Shown in pieces: positions 11,451 through 25,130 of a stretch of 64,000 nt of DNA; the stretch's first letter is position 1, and each line of letters starts with the position of its first letter. The translations under genes and the position numbers were made by a program. This DNA is from Scortum barcoo (taxonomy: Eukaryota; Chordata; Actinopteri; Centrarchiformes; Terapontidae), in contig CM041547.1 in NCBI GenBank assembly GCA_023238725.1, positions 21,066,744 to 21,130,743 on the forward strand, read 5' to 3'. The notes under the pieces are model-generated. The model did no database searches, was not told the DNA's origin, and saw nothing but the letters and a program-made list of their open reading frames with translations.

Positions 11451-13300
11451 GGGTCTGTGATCTGAATTTTTACATCCATCTTCGCCACAAAAAAAGCACT
11501 TGTATCAACAGAATTAATGTTTAAAACTCCCTTCTATGGACCTTTGCGTCATCAGACATGAGGGTTTAAGCTGCTACTAAAAAAACTAATTCCTAGTAAT
11601 ACCTCATAATACCTACCTTTTCTGTAATCCTGCAGATCTATACAAGAGTGTCAGAGCTTATAGTAATGGGTGAAGGATTAATTTGGGGATTTCTCTTAGA
11701 GGACACATGGGAAGTGGTCAAGTGAGTCGGGGGAGATCGGCTGGACAGGCCACCAGGACAGTTAAGAGCCGAGATGTTAAGTCCTGCAGGAACTGAGACA
11801 TCAGGGAGTTGCTCTTCCTCGCTCCATCTCCCTCCCTAATGCTGTCTAATGTGAGAGCTTATGGTGAGCGGAAGGGGAAGAAAGAGTTGTAAAGACACAG
11901 GGATTTGAGATCTCAGGGCCTCGGAACCACAAGGGTACTATCAGGCTACAACCCCCTATGAAGAATCCTAACATTTTCAAACCAGCCGTTTTCTGTCTTT
12001 CTGCTCCTTTCATCCCTTTTCTCCACATCCATCTCTTTGAAAAAAAAAGTGTGGTATTTCACATGCAGAGGTGTTTAGAATAATAGCAGGAATCACTCCT
12101 TTCATGTAGTCTCTTTTCAGTGCAGAGGAGCGCGCGGCGGTGTTCTCCACCGTTTGATTCCGGGGCCTTGAAGATGCGAGGGCAGAGGGATGTGAAGACT
12201 GCTTATCTCTTCCTGACACAGCCAATCATGTCGTAGAATGACAGTCCGAACCCAGCTGATACCCCCCCCAACCACCACCACCACCACCACCTTTCTCTGT
12301 CTCTTTTCCGATCGTCATACACACAAACACACTCCCTCCTGCTCTCCCTTCTTCTCTCTCGTCTCTCTTGAAATTACACACTCTTCTTCTCCCCTCCCAC
12401 CCCGCTCTGTTCCCTGACATTTCCCTTATTTTGCTCTATCTTCACCGCCTTTTTTCTCTCTCTCCTCTCTCTCTCTCTTCTCTCTCTCCTGTCATGTCGC
12501 CTTCTTCTGTCCTTTTCCATCCCCTCTCGTACACATAAAAAAACACACACATGCACGCACCGCCTCCGAGTCTGCCTCTTCTTCCCGTTCACTGCCTCCT
12601 CCTCGATATCTCTTCGCTCTGTTTTTCTCCTTCCCTTTCTCCTGATTTTCTCTCATGTGTGCAGCATGGGGGCTCGAGCTCGCAGCACTGCGGGGGCAGC
12701 CCTCACTCCCTCAGATGTATGCGTGCGACTGTGGCGCTCGCTGATAAACACAGGGACAGGGATGGCAAAGCTCACATCTCCCACTTCCTCACTCGCACTC
12801 AGTCAGGGGTTCGAAGCGTCGGGAAAGAAAGAAAGAAAGAAAAAAAAAGCCCAAACTTTATTGCGCCCTAGTGTGCAATGACAAAATGACTATTCATGTA
12901 AGCACGGCAGTCCATCATATTCTCTTTCTTCTTTTTTTCTCTCATTGCTTCGCCTGCTGCCGACTGCAGATACAGTTGGCGTGGCAGAAGAAGTAGTGAG
13001 TAGAAAATATTTACGACGCGGGAAACAACGACGGTTTCATTGTCGCATTGTAGTTGACAAGAGATATTAACAGCGTTTCGCGGGGAATTCTGCACAACAG
13101 AGAACCACAACACAACAAAGCGCTCACCCTCCATTTAGACAAATAAAACTTTAATTCGCAAATGATTAACTCCCCTTTTTTATGATTAAAGGCTCAGTAT
13201 TCATTGGCAGTCCTCCTCTGCTAAGGCAAATGTAACACTGATATATCTATGTGGCATCTACAGACGGCGCTTAGCAATCTTTCCCCAGTGAAGGTGTGGC
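11451..13300. other. Intergenic stretch, pyrimidine-rich core
   Basis: The segment 12240-12660 is almost purely pyrimidine on the + strand, with CACCAC and TCTC tracts. An ATG at 12665 after a TGTGCAG acceptor-like sequence opens a 72-codon frame rich in Ala/Arg/Thr. I see no good donor and no family resemblance, so it is not called as a gene. Confidence 0.5.
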
Positions 13301-13305
13301 TTTCT

Positions 13306-13622
13306 CGAAGCTGAAACGATTAACCGATTAAACGTTTTGACAATCGACAGAAATGCCAGAATTTTTTTTTTTTTTCTAGATCCAGTCTCGCAAATGTGAT
13401 AATTTTCTGCTTCCTTTTGTCCACCGTCTCTGTGATCTGATCATAATCGTGTTGTTGGTCAAACAAAACAATGCATTTTCAGACATCGCCTCAAGCTCCG
13501 GGCAGCTGCATTGCATTTTTCTGTTATTTTTTTCTATATGTAACAGACGATTCATTGATTAATAGGAACCATAATGTGCAGCTGAATCCACAATAAAAGT
13601 AATCATTAGGTGCAGCCCTAAT
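13306..13622. mobile_element. Non-autonomous inverted-repeat element (gattaatcgattaa family)
   Basis: The left end reads gctgaaacgattaaccgattaaacg and the right end reads cattgattaatag...gtgcagcccta. From memory this is the abundant teleost MITE whose ends read agggctgcaac-taacgatta...cgattaatcg. Further fragments lie at 21414-21740 and about 30255-30320. There is no ORF of transposase type. The superfamily is not assigned. Confidence 0.6.
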
Positions 13623-14640
13623 CGTTTGATGAACCGGTCCCAAAAGAATTGTGTTCTCTCTCTTTTTTTCTTGCAGAACCTGGACAGTTTCAGCAGCTTA
13701 TGAAATCCCCACCCTTCCCTCCAGCTCTCTCCTGCTGTATAGCGTCGAACAGTGAAAGGGGGGGATGGGAGACGAGAGAGAGAGAGAGAGAGCGAGCGAG
13801 AGGAGAGAAGGTGGAGGGGAGTGAGGTGGCATGACCGTTTGCTCCCGTCTCGACCACGGGTATTCTTGGGTTGATAATACAGATGTCGATGTTATTGCTT
13901 GAGAATACGCGTAGCTGAGCGGAAGCCATCATCACCGACAACAAACGGATGTTATTATACGCCCTCCTCCGGACACGATGTGAAGAGCGACCACAGTGAT
14001 GGTAATCCTCTCCTAAAAAGTCCTGCTTGTGGTCCCGAGACTCGGCCCGTCCCTCTGCCCAGCATCCTCTCGGCCTCTGCAGGAAGTAAGATCCTTCCAA
14101 GCGTGCATCACACACCTTTTTAGCTCTGATTGTTCATCCGCTTGACAGATGCCCTTATCAGAGTGCGTGGTGAAGAGGGGAATCCAATAAGTGCACATGG
14201 TGGAGGGGTTAGGAGGTGGGGGTGTGTGGAGGGTTTGGTTTGGGGGAAGGAGGTGGGGAGGGGGGGTGGAGGCTGGGCCCCCGATGGCAGGAAGACACGA
14301 CTCTGCACGACAGGACAGAAGGTCCAGCAGTCACACTAGCTCCTGTGGCTCGCCGTGTATAAGGTCACAGTCAAAGAGCAAATCCAATATCCAGACAGGC
14401 TGGCGGGCAAACAGGCATGCAGGCAGGTAGGGGCACGGGCGGGAGCGCATTTAGAGAGTCAGAGATAAATCTCAGTCTACTCTCAGCTGTTCTCCAAGCT
14501 GCCTGGAGGAGGGGCGGGAAGAGAGGGAGACAGAATAACAGACAGGGACAATGAGACAGACAAACTGTTCGAATCAGACAGGAACAATATCAATGAGGTT
14601 AATGAGAAAAAGCTGTCTGGATTCGGTGCTGGAAAACAAC
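13623..14640. other. Intergenic stretch, no gene seen
   Basis: Contains a GA/GC tract (13765-13800) and a G-rich stretch (14200-14280) with several GGGG runs. The cttgcag at 13672-13678 resembles a splice acceptor, but the frame that follows closes quickly and matches nothing known. Confidence 0.45.
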
Positions 14641-14649
14641 TAAGTACGT

Positions 14650-15890
14650 TTTCTGATTCTCCACACTTCTAATGCACTACTGTTCAGAGGGATAATACTT
14701 TACAATATATTTTACTCCATTACATCCATCTGACAGCTATAGTGCCTCTGCAGATTCATATTTTTCATACAAAACATGTGACAAGTTAGCATGTTCCATA
14801 ACAGGTCTTTAAAGTGGCTGTAAATATATTTTTATAATAAGTGTGTATCAAATTACTTTGTGAAAACAATGCGACTGGCCGATCATAGTGAGCCTACAAA
14901 GAATCATCACCTGAATCTGCAGCTCTCCTCGTCTTTACAGAGCCTTATAGAGCGCTTCCACTTGTTGTTTAGCTGTATTTCCCACGACTTTATTATTTTG
15001 GTTCACTCTCTCCACTCACATAGGCAGATGTTTCCTGCAAAAAAGCTTTTAAACCTCCCCCCTCATGCACAACCTGCCCAGCACCAGAGTTGGTGACTAA
15101 CACGGGAACACAGTGGAGCATTTAGCACCTAAAGAGCCATATTTTTTCTACAGGAGTTGGTGGAGACCAAAAACGGAGGTATAAAGAGAGTAAATATTGG
15201 GCTCAAATTCACCAGCTGGCCACATTCACAACTCCAAAATTAATGTTAATGTTCTGTATCTGCTGGATGTGGAATTAATGGTTTGCTAACAAGTTTGACA
15301 GCCAATTTATAATATGTCAGCGCCTTGTTCACAACTCTTCCCACTAAGCGGCCAAAAAATCTGTTGTTACCAGTTTAAAGTCAAACAAACAGCGTTATAT
15401 CCTTTTAACTCATGTTTCATTTGGATGTCTTCATTTGAATTGCAAATTATAGGATTTTTCATGCCAAATAATTACAGATTTTATCGACATACTGAAATAT
15501 AACAAACATAGCAAAGAATTAAATATAGTATACTACATTTGTTATATAAAAACACAAACACATCACAGTACAAATATAGAAATACACCATGGAAAGTATA
15601 TAGAAAAAATCGACATGTCAAATTAACAGTTTATAAACAGTTTATAAACTAGCTCCAGCAGCCACTGATGCATCAGTAATAATGAGCTTACTTACTTTTA
15701 TTTTTGATACCTACAGTATTGCATTTAAGTATACATAAGTATATTAAGTATATAAGTATTTTGCTGAAGTACTTAAGTCTACTTTCATTGAAGTGAAATT
15801 AGGGTTGCAGACTTGCAGTGGCATGTTTTTACACTGTGGTATTGCTACTGTTACTGAAGTAAAGGATCTGATAACATCTTCAAACTCCGC
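14650..15890. mobile_element. Dispersed repeat with a second repeat nested inside
   Basis: The outer element is recognisable at about 14690-14830 (tactttac...ttactccattacatccatctgacagct) and again at about 15640-15890 (aaactagctccagc...ttacactgtggtattgct...gaagtaaaggatctgataac). These are the two halves of a common teleost repeat. Between them, about 14835-15630 carries a different repeat, recognisable at 15095-15280 by acacagtggagcatttagc and aggagttggtggagacc. Boundaries are approximate and the families are recalled from memory. Confidence 0.55.
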
Positions 15891-16900
15891 GATCAAGTCA
15901 TTGTTTTAAAAGCTGGACTGTTGGTTAAGTGCACCAATAAAAACACTACATCCCTTGATAATATCTGTTATTTTTGTGATTTACTCGCCCTGTATCTGCT
16001 ACCCTGTGGGGTGGTCAAAATTGTCAATTTCCCCACACTGGTATAGTTTGCAGGGCATTGGATCATATTAGTGTTATTGTAATGGGGTGTAATAAGATTA
16101 TTCAAATCCCTCTATTTCACAGTGGGCGAATGTGATGCTGGGGCTCATCCATGTAAAAGGGCCCTTTGACAGAAACTGTGTCTGTGTGCTAAACCCTGGA
16201 AATTCCCAGCCAAGAGGATTCTCCACGCCACTCCCTAGAGACTCCACTCACATCAGTGCCACTGTCTCTCTGTCACTGTGTATATGTATGTGTGTGTGCA
16301 CTTTCTGTCTGTGTGCATGGGTGTGTGTGCACTTTTTCTGTCTCTTCTTCCACACAGCAATTAAAGATCCAATTGATTTCCCTGCCTACACTGATTACCT
16401 GCTTCACTAGTTTGGTTTTTCTATGATATCTGATTAATACTGAGACTATGTGCGGAGAGCCGACACCATAACATGAACATCTCACATTATAATACAACAG
16501 TGGCCCGAAAAATGACCAAGTAGGCCTAATTTCTAACTGAAAGAAAATGCCCAAAAGTGAGCGTTTCCTGGTTTTCTTTGTCTTATGACAGCAAATTAAT
16601 TTTTGTTTCGGTTTAGATTCATTGTTTGGACATTTTTAAGAGGTTGTCTTCCATCCACAATTCGATTTCAAACTATTTTTCTGACAATTTACTTAAAAAA
16701 ATAATTGAATAAAAGTACTGAGCAGGACAATCTATTTACTAAAACTAATCATGAGTTGCGCCCCCAACCTTTTATTACAAAAATAGTGAAATAGTTTTTT
16801 TGAATTTGATTATATTCTACAGGTTTGTTAGCTACCCTCAGCTGCATCAATATGTAAAACAAAGATTATTGGCACAACTGGACCATATTCAACTCAACAT
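15891..16900. other. Intergenic stretch, no gene seen
   Basis: AT-rich unique or old repetitive DNA with a short TG-rich tract at 16280-16330. No exon-like structure. Confidence 0.5.
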
Positions 16901-16909
16901 AGTATCTGT

Positions 16910-17725
16910 AATAGGACCAAGACTCTACAGCCATGCTAGCAGCTCTGCACCACTGTACTAAGGCACAAGCTTAACATCACAAGATAGCGTGCTAAAATCA
17001 CTAAATACACTACTGCAAAACTACAACAAGAGCTGAAGCTGATGAGAAAATAATTCATTTTGCAGGTATTTGGTCATGAACCAAAAAGAAAAAAAGAAAA
17101 AGAAATGTAATTTTGGCCTGTGGTTGCACTAGATGAAAAGTCAAAAGGTCACCAAGGTTATTACAACTCATCATGAGGGGGATCTTGCATGTTTGTGCCA
17201 AATATCATGGCAATCCAATTTAAGGTTCTGAAGAGATTTCAGTCAAAACCACAAATGTCAGCCTCATGGTGGCACTAGAAGTAAAGTCAGAGGATCATCA
17301 AAGCCAGTAGGTATAATTTTTTCAGGGGCCTTGAATGTCTGTACAGAATTCTTTGCCAATCCACTGAGTAGCTGTTGAGATATTTCGCTGGACAAATGAA
17401 AACTTTAACCCGCTGAAGCCACAGCAAGCGTTAGGGGATCACCGAAATCTACAGTTTACTGCCAGGGCATCATGAATTTCATTGAACTCTGTGCAACTGT
17501 TGTTGAGATATTTCAAAAGCCAAGTGTGTCGACCTTCTTGTGGTGCTACAGGGAAAGTAGAAAGAGAAAACCAAAGTCAGCAGGATTCATCCTCTGGGGG
17601 CCATAAATATTTGTACAGAGCTTCATCTTAATCGGTCCAGTAGTTGTTGAGGTATTTCAGTCTGAACCAAAGTGGACTGACCATCAAGCCAATATTGCCA
17701 TTCCACTAGCATGGCTAAAACGTAT
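16910..17725 (+). repeat. Old dispersed repeat with internal degenerate ~120-145-bp tandem units
   Basis: The element starts near tctacagccatgctagcagc and ends near ctagcatggctaaaac, so its ends are weak inverted repeats. Inside, the phrase (t)gag(a/g)tatttc recurs near 17235, 17380, 17502 and 17648, each in a unit containing 'caatcca', 'ttgttgag' and 'catcctctgg/catcatgag' motifs. A copy in the opposite orientation occurs at 54170-54880. This is a familiar teleost repeat; its class is not known to me with certainty. Confidence 0.6.
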
Positions 17726-20100
17726 ACAGCTGTGTCATTATCTGCACTGTCTGCACAACTGAACTGCCTACAGGGTATATCTACAGCACTGTATATCAGC
17801 AACACTGCCTGCATGTCCAACACTCAAGTCGCCTATAGTTCTTCATTCTTCACTTCCCATAGGGCTGCCAAGGATGAACATGATTAATCTATTGTCCTTT
17901 CCCTACAATAGCAAGCTGCCTCTCAACAAGAATGCAGCAAAACGTGGCCAACAAACAGTCCAGTGCGTTACATGTGTGAGCCAGCTGACATCAAAGCGAC
18001 GCCCCCGCCCCCCCCATCAGAATCAACCTGGTCAAGTGTCACCTCTCCTCCTCTGCTCTGACCCACCGTCCTCTTCCTCAACCCTCCTCCTCCCCCTCTC
18101 CTCCATCCAAGCTGTCCCCCTATACTTCTGTTTGTAATAACCACAGCACTAAAGCAAACAGAGACAATAGACTCTGAATGAATAAGTGCGTCTTGGGTTT
18201 GGCCATGCGGTGATAGCGGTAATTTCCCCCCTCGATGGGTCACTCCATTACAATTACCCTGTAATATTTATCCAGACAAACAAAAGGCCTGATGCACGCA
18301 GGAGTGGCTGCAGGCATCGGATGGATAGATGGATGGAGAGAGAAAGGATGCTGCAGGTATAGGAGGATGGATATGGGGGGGGGGGCAGAGGGACGGAGGG
18401 AGGAAATCACAGTGCAATAAGAGCCCTCTCATTAGGGCCTGTCTTTATCACTGTGCAGCTCCTATGAGACGTGGCAGATGAGAGGAGGGAACAGAAGGCC
18501 AGGAGGAGAGCAGAGCTCAGATTAGGATCCTTATTGCTATGATAATCACTGTTTGTCATCCAATGCGCACGTTTCACACCTGTGGTAAATACAGATGGGT
18601 TAGTTAGTTAGCGCCAGGGTCATATCAGTCGCTGTGTGTATGTGTGTTTGTGTAGGTGTGTGTTTGTGTGTGTGAGAGACCTTTCTACGTGCAGGTGTGT
18701 GTATATGCTTTTGTGTGTTTAAAAAAAAAAAAAGATAACGGTTCATGTATGTGTGCATGTGAGAGCGAGAGAAAGAGTGGTGAAAGTGAAAGGAACAGTG
18801 ATAACAATGCAAGTGTGTGTGTGTGTGTGTTTGCGTGCGTGTGTATTTCTGGTGCATGGAGGGCGCGCACGTGAACGCAAGTGTGGACACATTTAGAATG
18901 AACAAATAGATAAAGATAGAATTAAATAAATAACTAACAATCACATGCATTGCTTTCGGTGCCTGGCAACCGGATCTCTCCGTTGCCTTGGAAACAGTTG
19001 CTACAGAATGTGAGGTGATTGGCAACCGTGACAACGAGGAGGGAATAACATTTGACCCCGCTTGCTGACGAGGGGAGGCGAGTTGGGAGGGTGGGGGGGG
19101 GGGCAGCAGAGGGGAGAAAAAGAGAGAATAGTAGATAGAAGATGGTATCAGATAGAGCGTATTTAGAAATTCATCCTCTGAAGCCGCTTCACTCTCACTC
19201 CTTCCTTAACACACACAACCTCTTCCCCCTGGCTCACACACACACACACTTATTCTCACTGATACTGTAACACCATGCATTCAGACACACATGCAGGCAC
19301 ACACACGCTTGATGCTTTAACATGCCAGTATTCGTGCCTACCCAAACTCACACTCTGCCACCCACCACCATAGCGTGCACGCAAACACACACACACACTT
19401 GCACACAGTTGTCTTTAGGACTCAACACATTGCACACTAAATCTACACTTCCCCCATCACATGTAAAATCTGCAGGGGGCGTGTTTGGAATTGCATGAAG
19501 GCGTGTCAGCATGCAAGTGTGAGTGTGTGTTGGCTTCGTGAGTGTTGTTCAACACCATACGCACCCTTACATACAAATATAACCACGCGCACACCATATA
19601 GTACAGACACTTATTAATCAGGGAGGCATTGTTTTGCTCCTAAAGCTACACTATGTGAAACAGAAGGCAGTGTGAAAATCACAGCCAGCTCCAGTGCCAA
19701 GAGGAGAACCTCTCTCTTCCCCCTCGATCCTTCCTCCTCCTCTATTTCCCATCCGATTGCACTTTCCGTCTTTCCATCCCTCGCTTCACTCTTCCCCTCT
19801 CTCTGCCTGGCTAAACTAATAAGGGTGTGATTAATGGTCTGCTAATTGCTGTAATCTCAGTTAATTAGAGTGGAGATTCTTCAGTGGTGGAGTGCTCAGG
19901 GAGAGATGCATGTTGCACTGATCTGGAGGTACAGAACTGGCAACACTCCACGTAGACGGAAAAAGAGACGTACTCGCTGGCACGCTGAACGGTGTAGTAC
20001 AGTAGTACTATCTCACTCCGAGGCTCCTTCTTACACATCCAGGCACACACACAAATGGTGGCTTTTGAAACAGCGGACAGGCACATTGGAGATTTAGGTG
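17726..20100. other. Intergenic, simple-repeat-rich
   Basis: CCT-rich at 18000-18120, G runs at 18375-18385 and 19092-19104, and TG/CA tracts at 18630-18680, 18810-18845, 19230-19250 and 19385-19400. One small unique block at about 19805-19870 is rich in TAATTA-type cores (CTAATAAGG, GATTAATGG, GCTAATTGC, GTTAATTAG) and could be regulatory. No gene is supported. Confidence 0.5.
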
Positions 20101-21413
20101 TCTAACATATGTATACGCCCAGGGGCGCTGTAAAGGAGGGAAAGGCTAGGATGATTCCAAGGGCCCTGGGCTGACAGGGGCCCTGAAAAATACTTCATGG
20201 ACATGGAACGTTAATTATGTGAGTGAATTATTTAGAGCGCCTAATATAATATTTTAGCCTCTTGGAATTTCAGGAAAAAAAATGATGGTGTGTTGTGGCC
20301 TGCCATATTACACCCCTCAGTACAAACTTTAAATGGTCCAGTCCTACCTAGCTGCGCTCACAGATCAGTTACGGTTGATGAATCGAATAAGCTTGACAAT
20401 TTGTTGACCAGATTTTCTCCAAGAGGGACAAGTGCCCATAGTGTCACAGCCACGTCAGCGCTTGGTTTAGTCCAACGCAACTCTCAGCTCAAGGAGAGGA
20501 AGGCAAGCAGCACTTTGTTGACAGTAGCTAGTCTCACCCAGAGCGATCCATGAAGCTGATGATGAAAGATGCCAGTGTTTGAGCTAAAGGAGATCACAGC
20601 AGAGGTCAGAGATCTTTCAAAATAAATAACTAATTATCAGAGCCAGATTCATGTTATGTCATGGTCATGTCAGGTATGTGTACACATTCAAGCAATCTGA
20701 TACACACACATACATATATATATTGTGTGTGTATATTGTAACAACAACAGCAATAACAAATGTAGGCAGTAAGACACTATCACGACAAATATCAAATATT
20801 AGGTAAGCGTTCAAAGTATGCTATTCAAGGTAGCACATCTAATTTGAACCTCAGGTGAGATTTTCCCAGACTGGATAATCACATTCCTGTCCATATTACC
20901 ACACTGTGTTGATAAAATTACTGGTAATTCAAAATTATGGAAACAACATGTAGAGAAGACTTTAAAATCAGATGTGGTCACGATACTTTAAACTATCTTC
21001 ACATCAGATTCTGTCTAATTGTTGGTTGTTTTTGTCTTACACTAGGTACGTGGAAGGACACCGCTATAGTAGCTTTTGTTGGCTAATGTTAATAATAATA
21101 ATAAGCAGTGATGCACATCTTTATTCTCATTTAATTTAATCATTAATCATGTTATACAGAGCTCAGTGCTTGTGGGCCAAGTGTGATTAACATCAGACTG
21201 CAGTAGAGATTCCAGCCTGAGGAGATAAATTTATTATTAATATTTGGGGTTGTCAGGTGAGTTATACAGGCGTGGTTTGTTATAGCAGTGTAGCATACAG
21301 GGTGATCTATAGAAGCCCAACATTATATTCTTTCATGGGGTCTGAAATCTCAAGCAGCACCCTTTCATAAACGTGTGGTGTGTTTGTTTGGTCATCACAG
21401 GAGCCTGTCTCTA
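20101..21413. other. Intergenic, no gene seen
   Basis: The segment 20110-20210 (ggggcgctgtaaaggaggg...gggccctgggctgacaggggccctg) looks like part of a dispersed repeat. The remainder is AT-rich with a short TA/TG tract at 20700-20735. Confidence 0.45.
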
Positions 21414-21740
21414 TCAGGGCTGCAGACAACAATTATTAAATCAATCTGCTGATTAATTTTTGTATCGACCAATTCATTTTTTTGTTCTAGAAAATGGAAA
21501 ATGGAGAGAATGCCGTTCACATTTTTTTCATTTTTTCAGAGCCCAAAGGGCTCTCCACACTTTTTGTTCTGTCCCTCCAGACCCACGAACATTTTGGACG
21601 TAATTCATACGTGTCTCATTTATAGAAGTCAATACTGCATACGTTGTGATGTTTTATATGTTTTTTTTACTTACACATGAATTCATTTTTTCATAAGAGT
21701 TTCTGTTTTTTCTCACCAAATGAAGGTTAAGGGACTTTGT
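21414..21740. mobile_element. Fragment of the gattaatcgattaa inverted-repeat family
   Basis: Begins cagggctgcagacaacaatta and continues with gctgattaatttttgtatcg and gttctagaaaatgg, matching the same family as 13306-13622 in the opposite half. The far end is not clear. Confidence 0.5.
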
Positions 21741-22394
21741 TGAGATTATTGAAGTTGAAATTACTGGGGTGGATAGAGAGGCCAAACCCTCAGAAAAAGA
21801 CCCACACTTTCCGAATTAAACAAATATAGTTGGATAAATTTATGGCTTTCATTTTTTTTTCTTACCTCCCTCTGCATCACAAAATTGAAATGGGCCGTTG
21901 ACTCATTTTTATTTTTCTTTACACGTAGGAAAGAAACTCAACCTCAAATGAACCTCTTTTGTTGGCATCTTTACAAATGCCTGAAACTTTTTAAACTCAC
22001 ACAAAAAGATGAAATATTTCAGAATCTCAAGACTAACAGACTGAAACTATGTGTCTTATATGGTGGAAACGTGTGTGTGTGTGTGTCAAAATGATGCACA
22101 AGACATCTACAGTTTTCTGTTGGAAGTTATGGTGCAGACATAAAATAGTGATGCCTTGGGTTTGAAACTTTAAATATTTCACTCAGTGTAATATACATTT
22201 TGTGTTGAGCTGGAACAAGGAGCTCTGGCGTGTACAGTATCTGTGAGATTGTGCTGTGAAATTGTACGATCAGATTAAAGGGAAGTGTCTTGAGCCGCTT
22301 CAGATTCGCTGCTGTAAGTGAAAGTCATTGCAGGATATCACTTGTGCCTTTGTGTATTTTAAAACAAGTACAATTATCAGATGTCTTTTTAAGG

Positions 22395-22560
22395 TTAGAC
22401 TAAAATCAGAATCAGAATCACCTTTATTGGCCAGGTATGTGTGCACATACAAGGAATTTGACTCCGGTTTTTATAGTACCCTCTCATACTTAAAAGGTCA
22501 AGCAAATAGAAAGAAAGAAATATAAACATAACATACGTAACATGTAACATACACATAACT
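22395..22560 (+). mobile_element. Short LINE/SINE-3'-end-like repeat fragment
   Basis: The phrases atcagaatcagaatcac and ctttattggccaggtatgt, followed by acatacaaggaatttgact, are a hallmark of a very common fish retroposon 3' end (from memory). No reverse-transcriptase coding remains nearby. Confidence 0.6.
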
Positions 22561-25130
22561 TAAAGTGTGAACTATAATGGAGTGCAAAAAGAGTGAGTGC
22601 AATGATGCATTTGTATGGCTAAAATGTATTTCTATCCAAATGTGTTTCTTACATCTTGGAAAGGTAAGCTTCAAAATCCTTCTTCCAAAGAGTCTTTGAT
22701 CCATATACCCCGCCTACAGTGCCTGGTGTGTCTTTCTGGGTGTGTTTATAACTGAGAGGTGTGAAGACTGGAGCCTCAGCCCCGAGGACATACATGTACC
22801 CAGTGTCACACACGCACACACAGAGAGAGAGAGAGAGATTCTCACACGTACAAACACACACACACACACACACCGGGCAGATGTGGCAGCGCGGATGCAC
22901 ATGCATCTAACAGTGTCTCGCCTCTAACAGTGAGGTGGGCTCCAGGTAACCCGGAGTGACAGCTAAGTGTCTGCAGGACGCTGTCCAGACGCGTGAGGAG
23001 CGGGACAGCTGGACCGCCTCCCAGATGTGGCAGAATTCGTCAGACGCACACCCGTGAACGCGCGGACACACACACCACATGTGGCAGCAGGAGTCATAAC
23101 ACAGGAGGCTCCAGCTGTTCACATGTCAAGAAGGAAGAAAAAAAAATAGGACTAGCTCCTCTTGTCTGATGGCGCTCGTCAAACTTCCTGGGATGGAGGA
23201 CAAGTGGGGTTAAATCATAATGACAATAGTTGCCAGGCTGGGTAAATAATGACAGGTGCACATGAATTTATGTGTGTGTGTGCCTCTGCGTATCTGCACG
23301 TGTTTTGTTTACCCGCGAACAGCTTTCCTCCTGCGTTTTGTCAGTGCTTACAGTAGTTAGTTTAGTTGCGTGGGTGTATGGAATGGAATAGATTGTGCAC
23401 GGCACCGCACAAACTTATGGCACCCCCCCCCCCACCCTCCATTTCTGACGCCTCCACACACACCCCCACACACATACTGGGACCTGGCATTCGGAGTCTA
23501 ACTGCTTTACATTACTACCACCAATATTACGTAAGGTGGCATGAAGCTAAATGTTAAAATTCAGCCTTGCAGGAGACGGGTTGTGTCCAGTGGGATTTGG
23601 AAGTTTTAATATTATTTGCTCACTCTTTTTGCTCTCCACTTTCTAATAAATGCAGGCCGCCGTTGAGAGCATTGTACTAATGCAACAGCCACTGAATGAA
23701 AAGAGAGAGCTGCCCCTCTCTGGGCCCTCTGAAGCGCCCTTACTGGAAGACAGCATCAAGTGTGCCACCTTGTGTTGGTTATTAGAACGACAGCGTCAAA
23801 TGGAAAATCGCAGTCAGTCTCTGTGATCGCACTCTGTTCTCTTCACTTGTTAATGTGTGATTGCTGCACAGTCACACAGTTTTTCTTAGGGAGTGTACAG
23901 AAATTATTAGCAGGGAAGGGGCGGACAGAAAAGGGGGAGCTGAGTGTAGCTTGACATTTTTTTTTTGGAGGGGGGCTGTTTCATTGTCCGTATTTGGTAT
24001 TTTTAGTTCGGCCTTCCCTTGTGAGATTTATCCTCTAAAAAAAGAAGTGAAAGTAGATATAACCTTTGTAGTTAAAACAAGTCCTTACCAGTGGTGCAGC
24101 GGGTAGTAGTTCTTGTTTAAAGCATAGTGGCGACAGTAGATGGAATCATTGCTAATTTCACTTGTAATGATGTGCATATTGGTGGCACATATGGTGAAAT
24201 GAATTGTTCAGTTAAGATACAAATGTTTTAATTAGTCATCCAGCTAATACAGTCAAGAAATTGGTTGGAGGGTTTTGCAGGTTTTGAGGGAGAAGGTCCA
24301 CAGAAACTCAGAGAAGGGTATTGCGTATAAGGCTCAGCCCCTCTTTTCATACAGTCCCTTATTCTTTCAGTGCCACTTCCACATGCTTTAAGGAGGAGCA
24401 GTCGTTTAAACTCCAGCTTTGTGAGACAATGACTATATGTGCAGCCTGTAGAGCTTTTTAAACTATATTCTCCCCTTTTTATAATAGAGGTGATAAATGT
24501 GTCTGAATCTCAAATGCTTGTACATAATAATGGAATGATCACAGCCAGCACACCAGGTTCCCACTAGTCATCTGCTCCCCACTATTGGGCCAATTGTTAA
24601 GCACTTTTTTGTATTACTCATGTACCAAGGTGTAGCAGCACTTTTACTTTCAGGATCACCAAAGCCAATGGAAGCCTAAACACCTTCAAGATTTTCCTCC
24701 ATTTACATTTTTTCCGTTTTATTTTTAAATAAAATCTTCAAAAAAGTTTGGGGATTATAAATTAATAACATTATATACGAGAGGGTGAGCGCGGCGGGTA
24801 GGATTTAAACCTCAAAAATCTGCCTTGCCTTATGTGAGATATAACAAGTACCAAATCATTTGTCTGCTTGTGCCAAATAACCTTGTCAATACACGCTCTG
24901 AACAGCAGCAATCACGCACAATTTCTCCAGGAAATGCACCTTCCAATTAAATACACCATAGCAGACTGTTCATTCAGAAAACTCCATCTTAAATGTATTA
25001 TCAAATGTTATATATCTGTATCTGTTTATCATATATCTATGTGTGTGTGGGCTTAAAAGAACACTTCTACTGCTGAAAGACAATTAAATTTAGGACAAAT
25101 TTAAATTGCTTGTTTATTTGTTTGAATAAT
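22561..25130. other. Intergenic, no gene seen
   Basis: Contains CA/TG tracts (22800-22875, 23270-23282), a C run at 23425-23433 and otherwise ordinary AT-rich sequence. Open frames over the CA tracts are artefacts. Confidence 0.5.

Noticed and set aside
12660..12881. Frame beginning MGARARSTAGAALTP after a TGTGCAG acceptor-like site
   Set aside because: Tempting as exon 2 of the unit with the donor at 8440 (the phase would even fit a Gly codon). But there is no good donor at its end, it runs into an A-rich low-complexity tract, and it matches no known protein.
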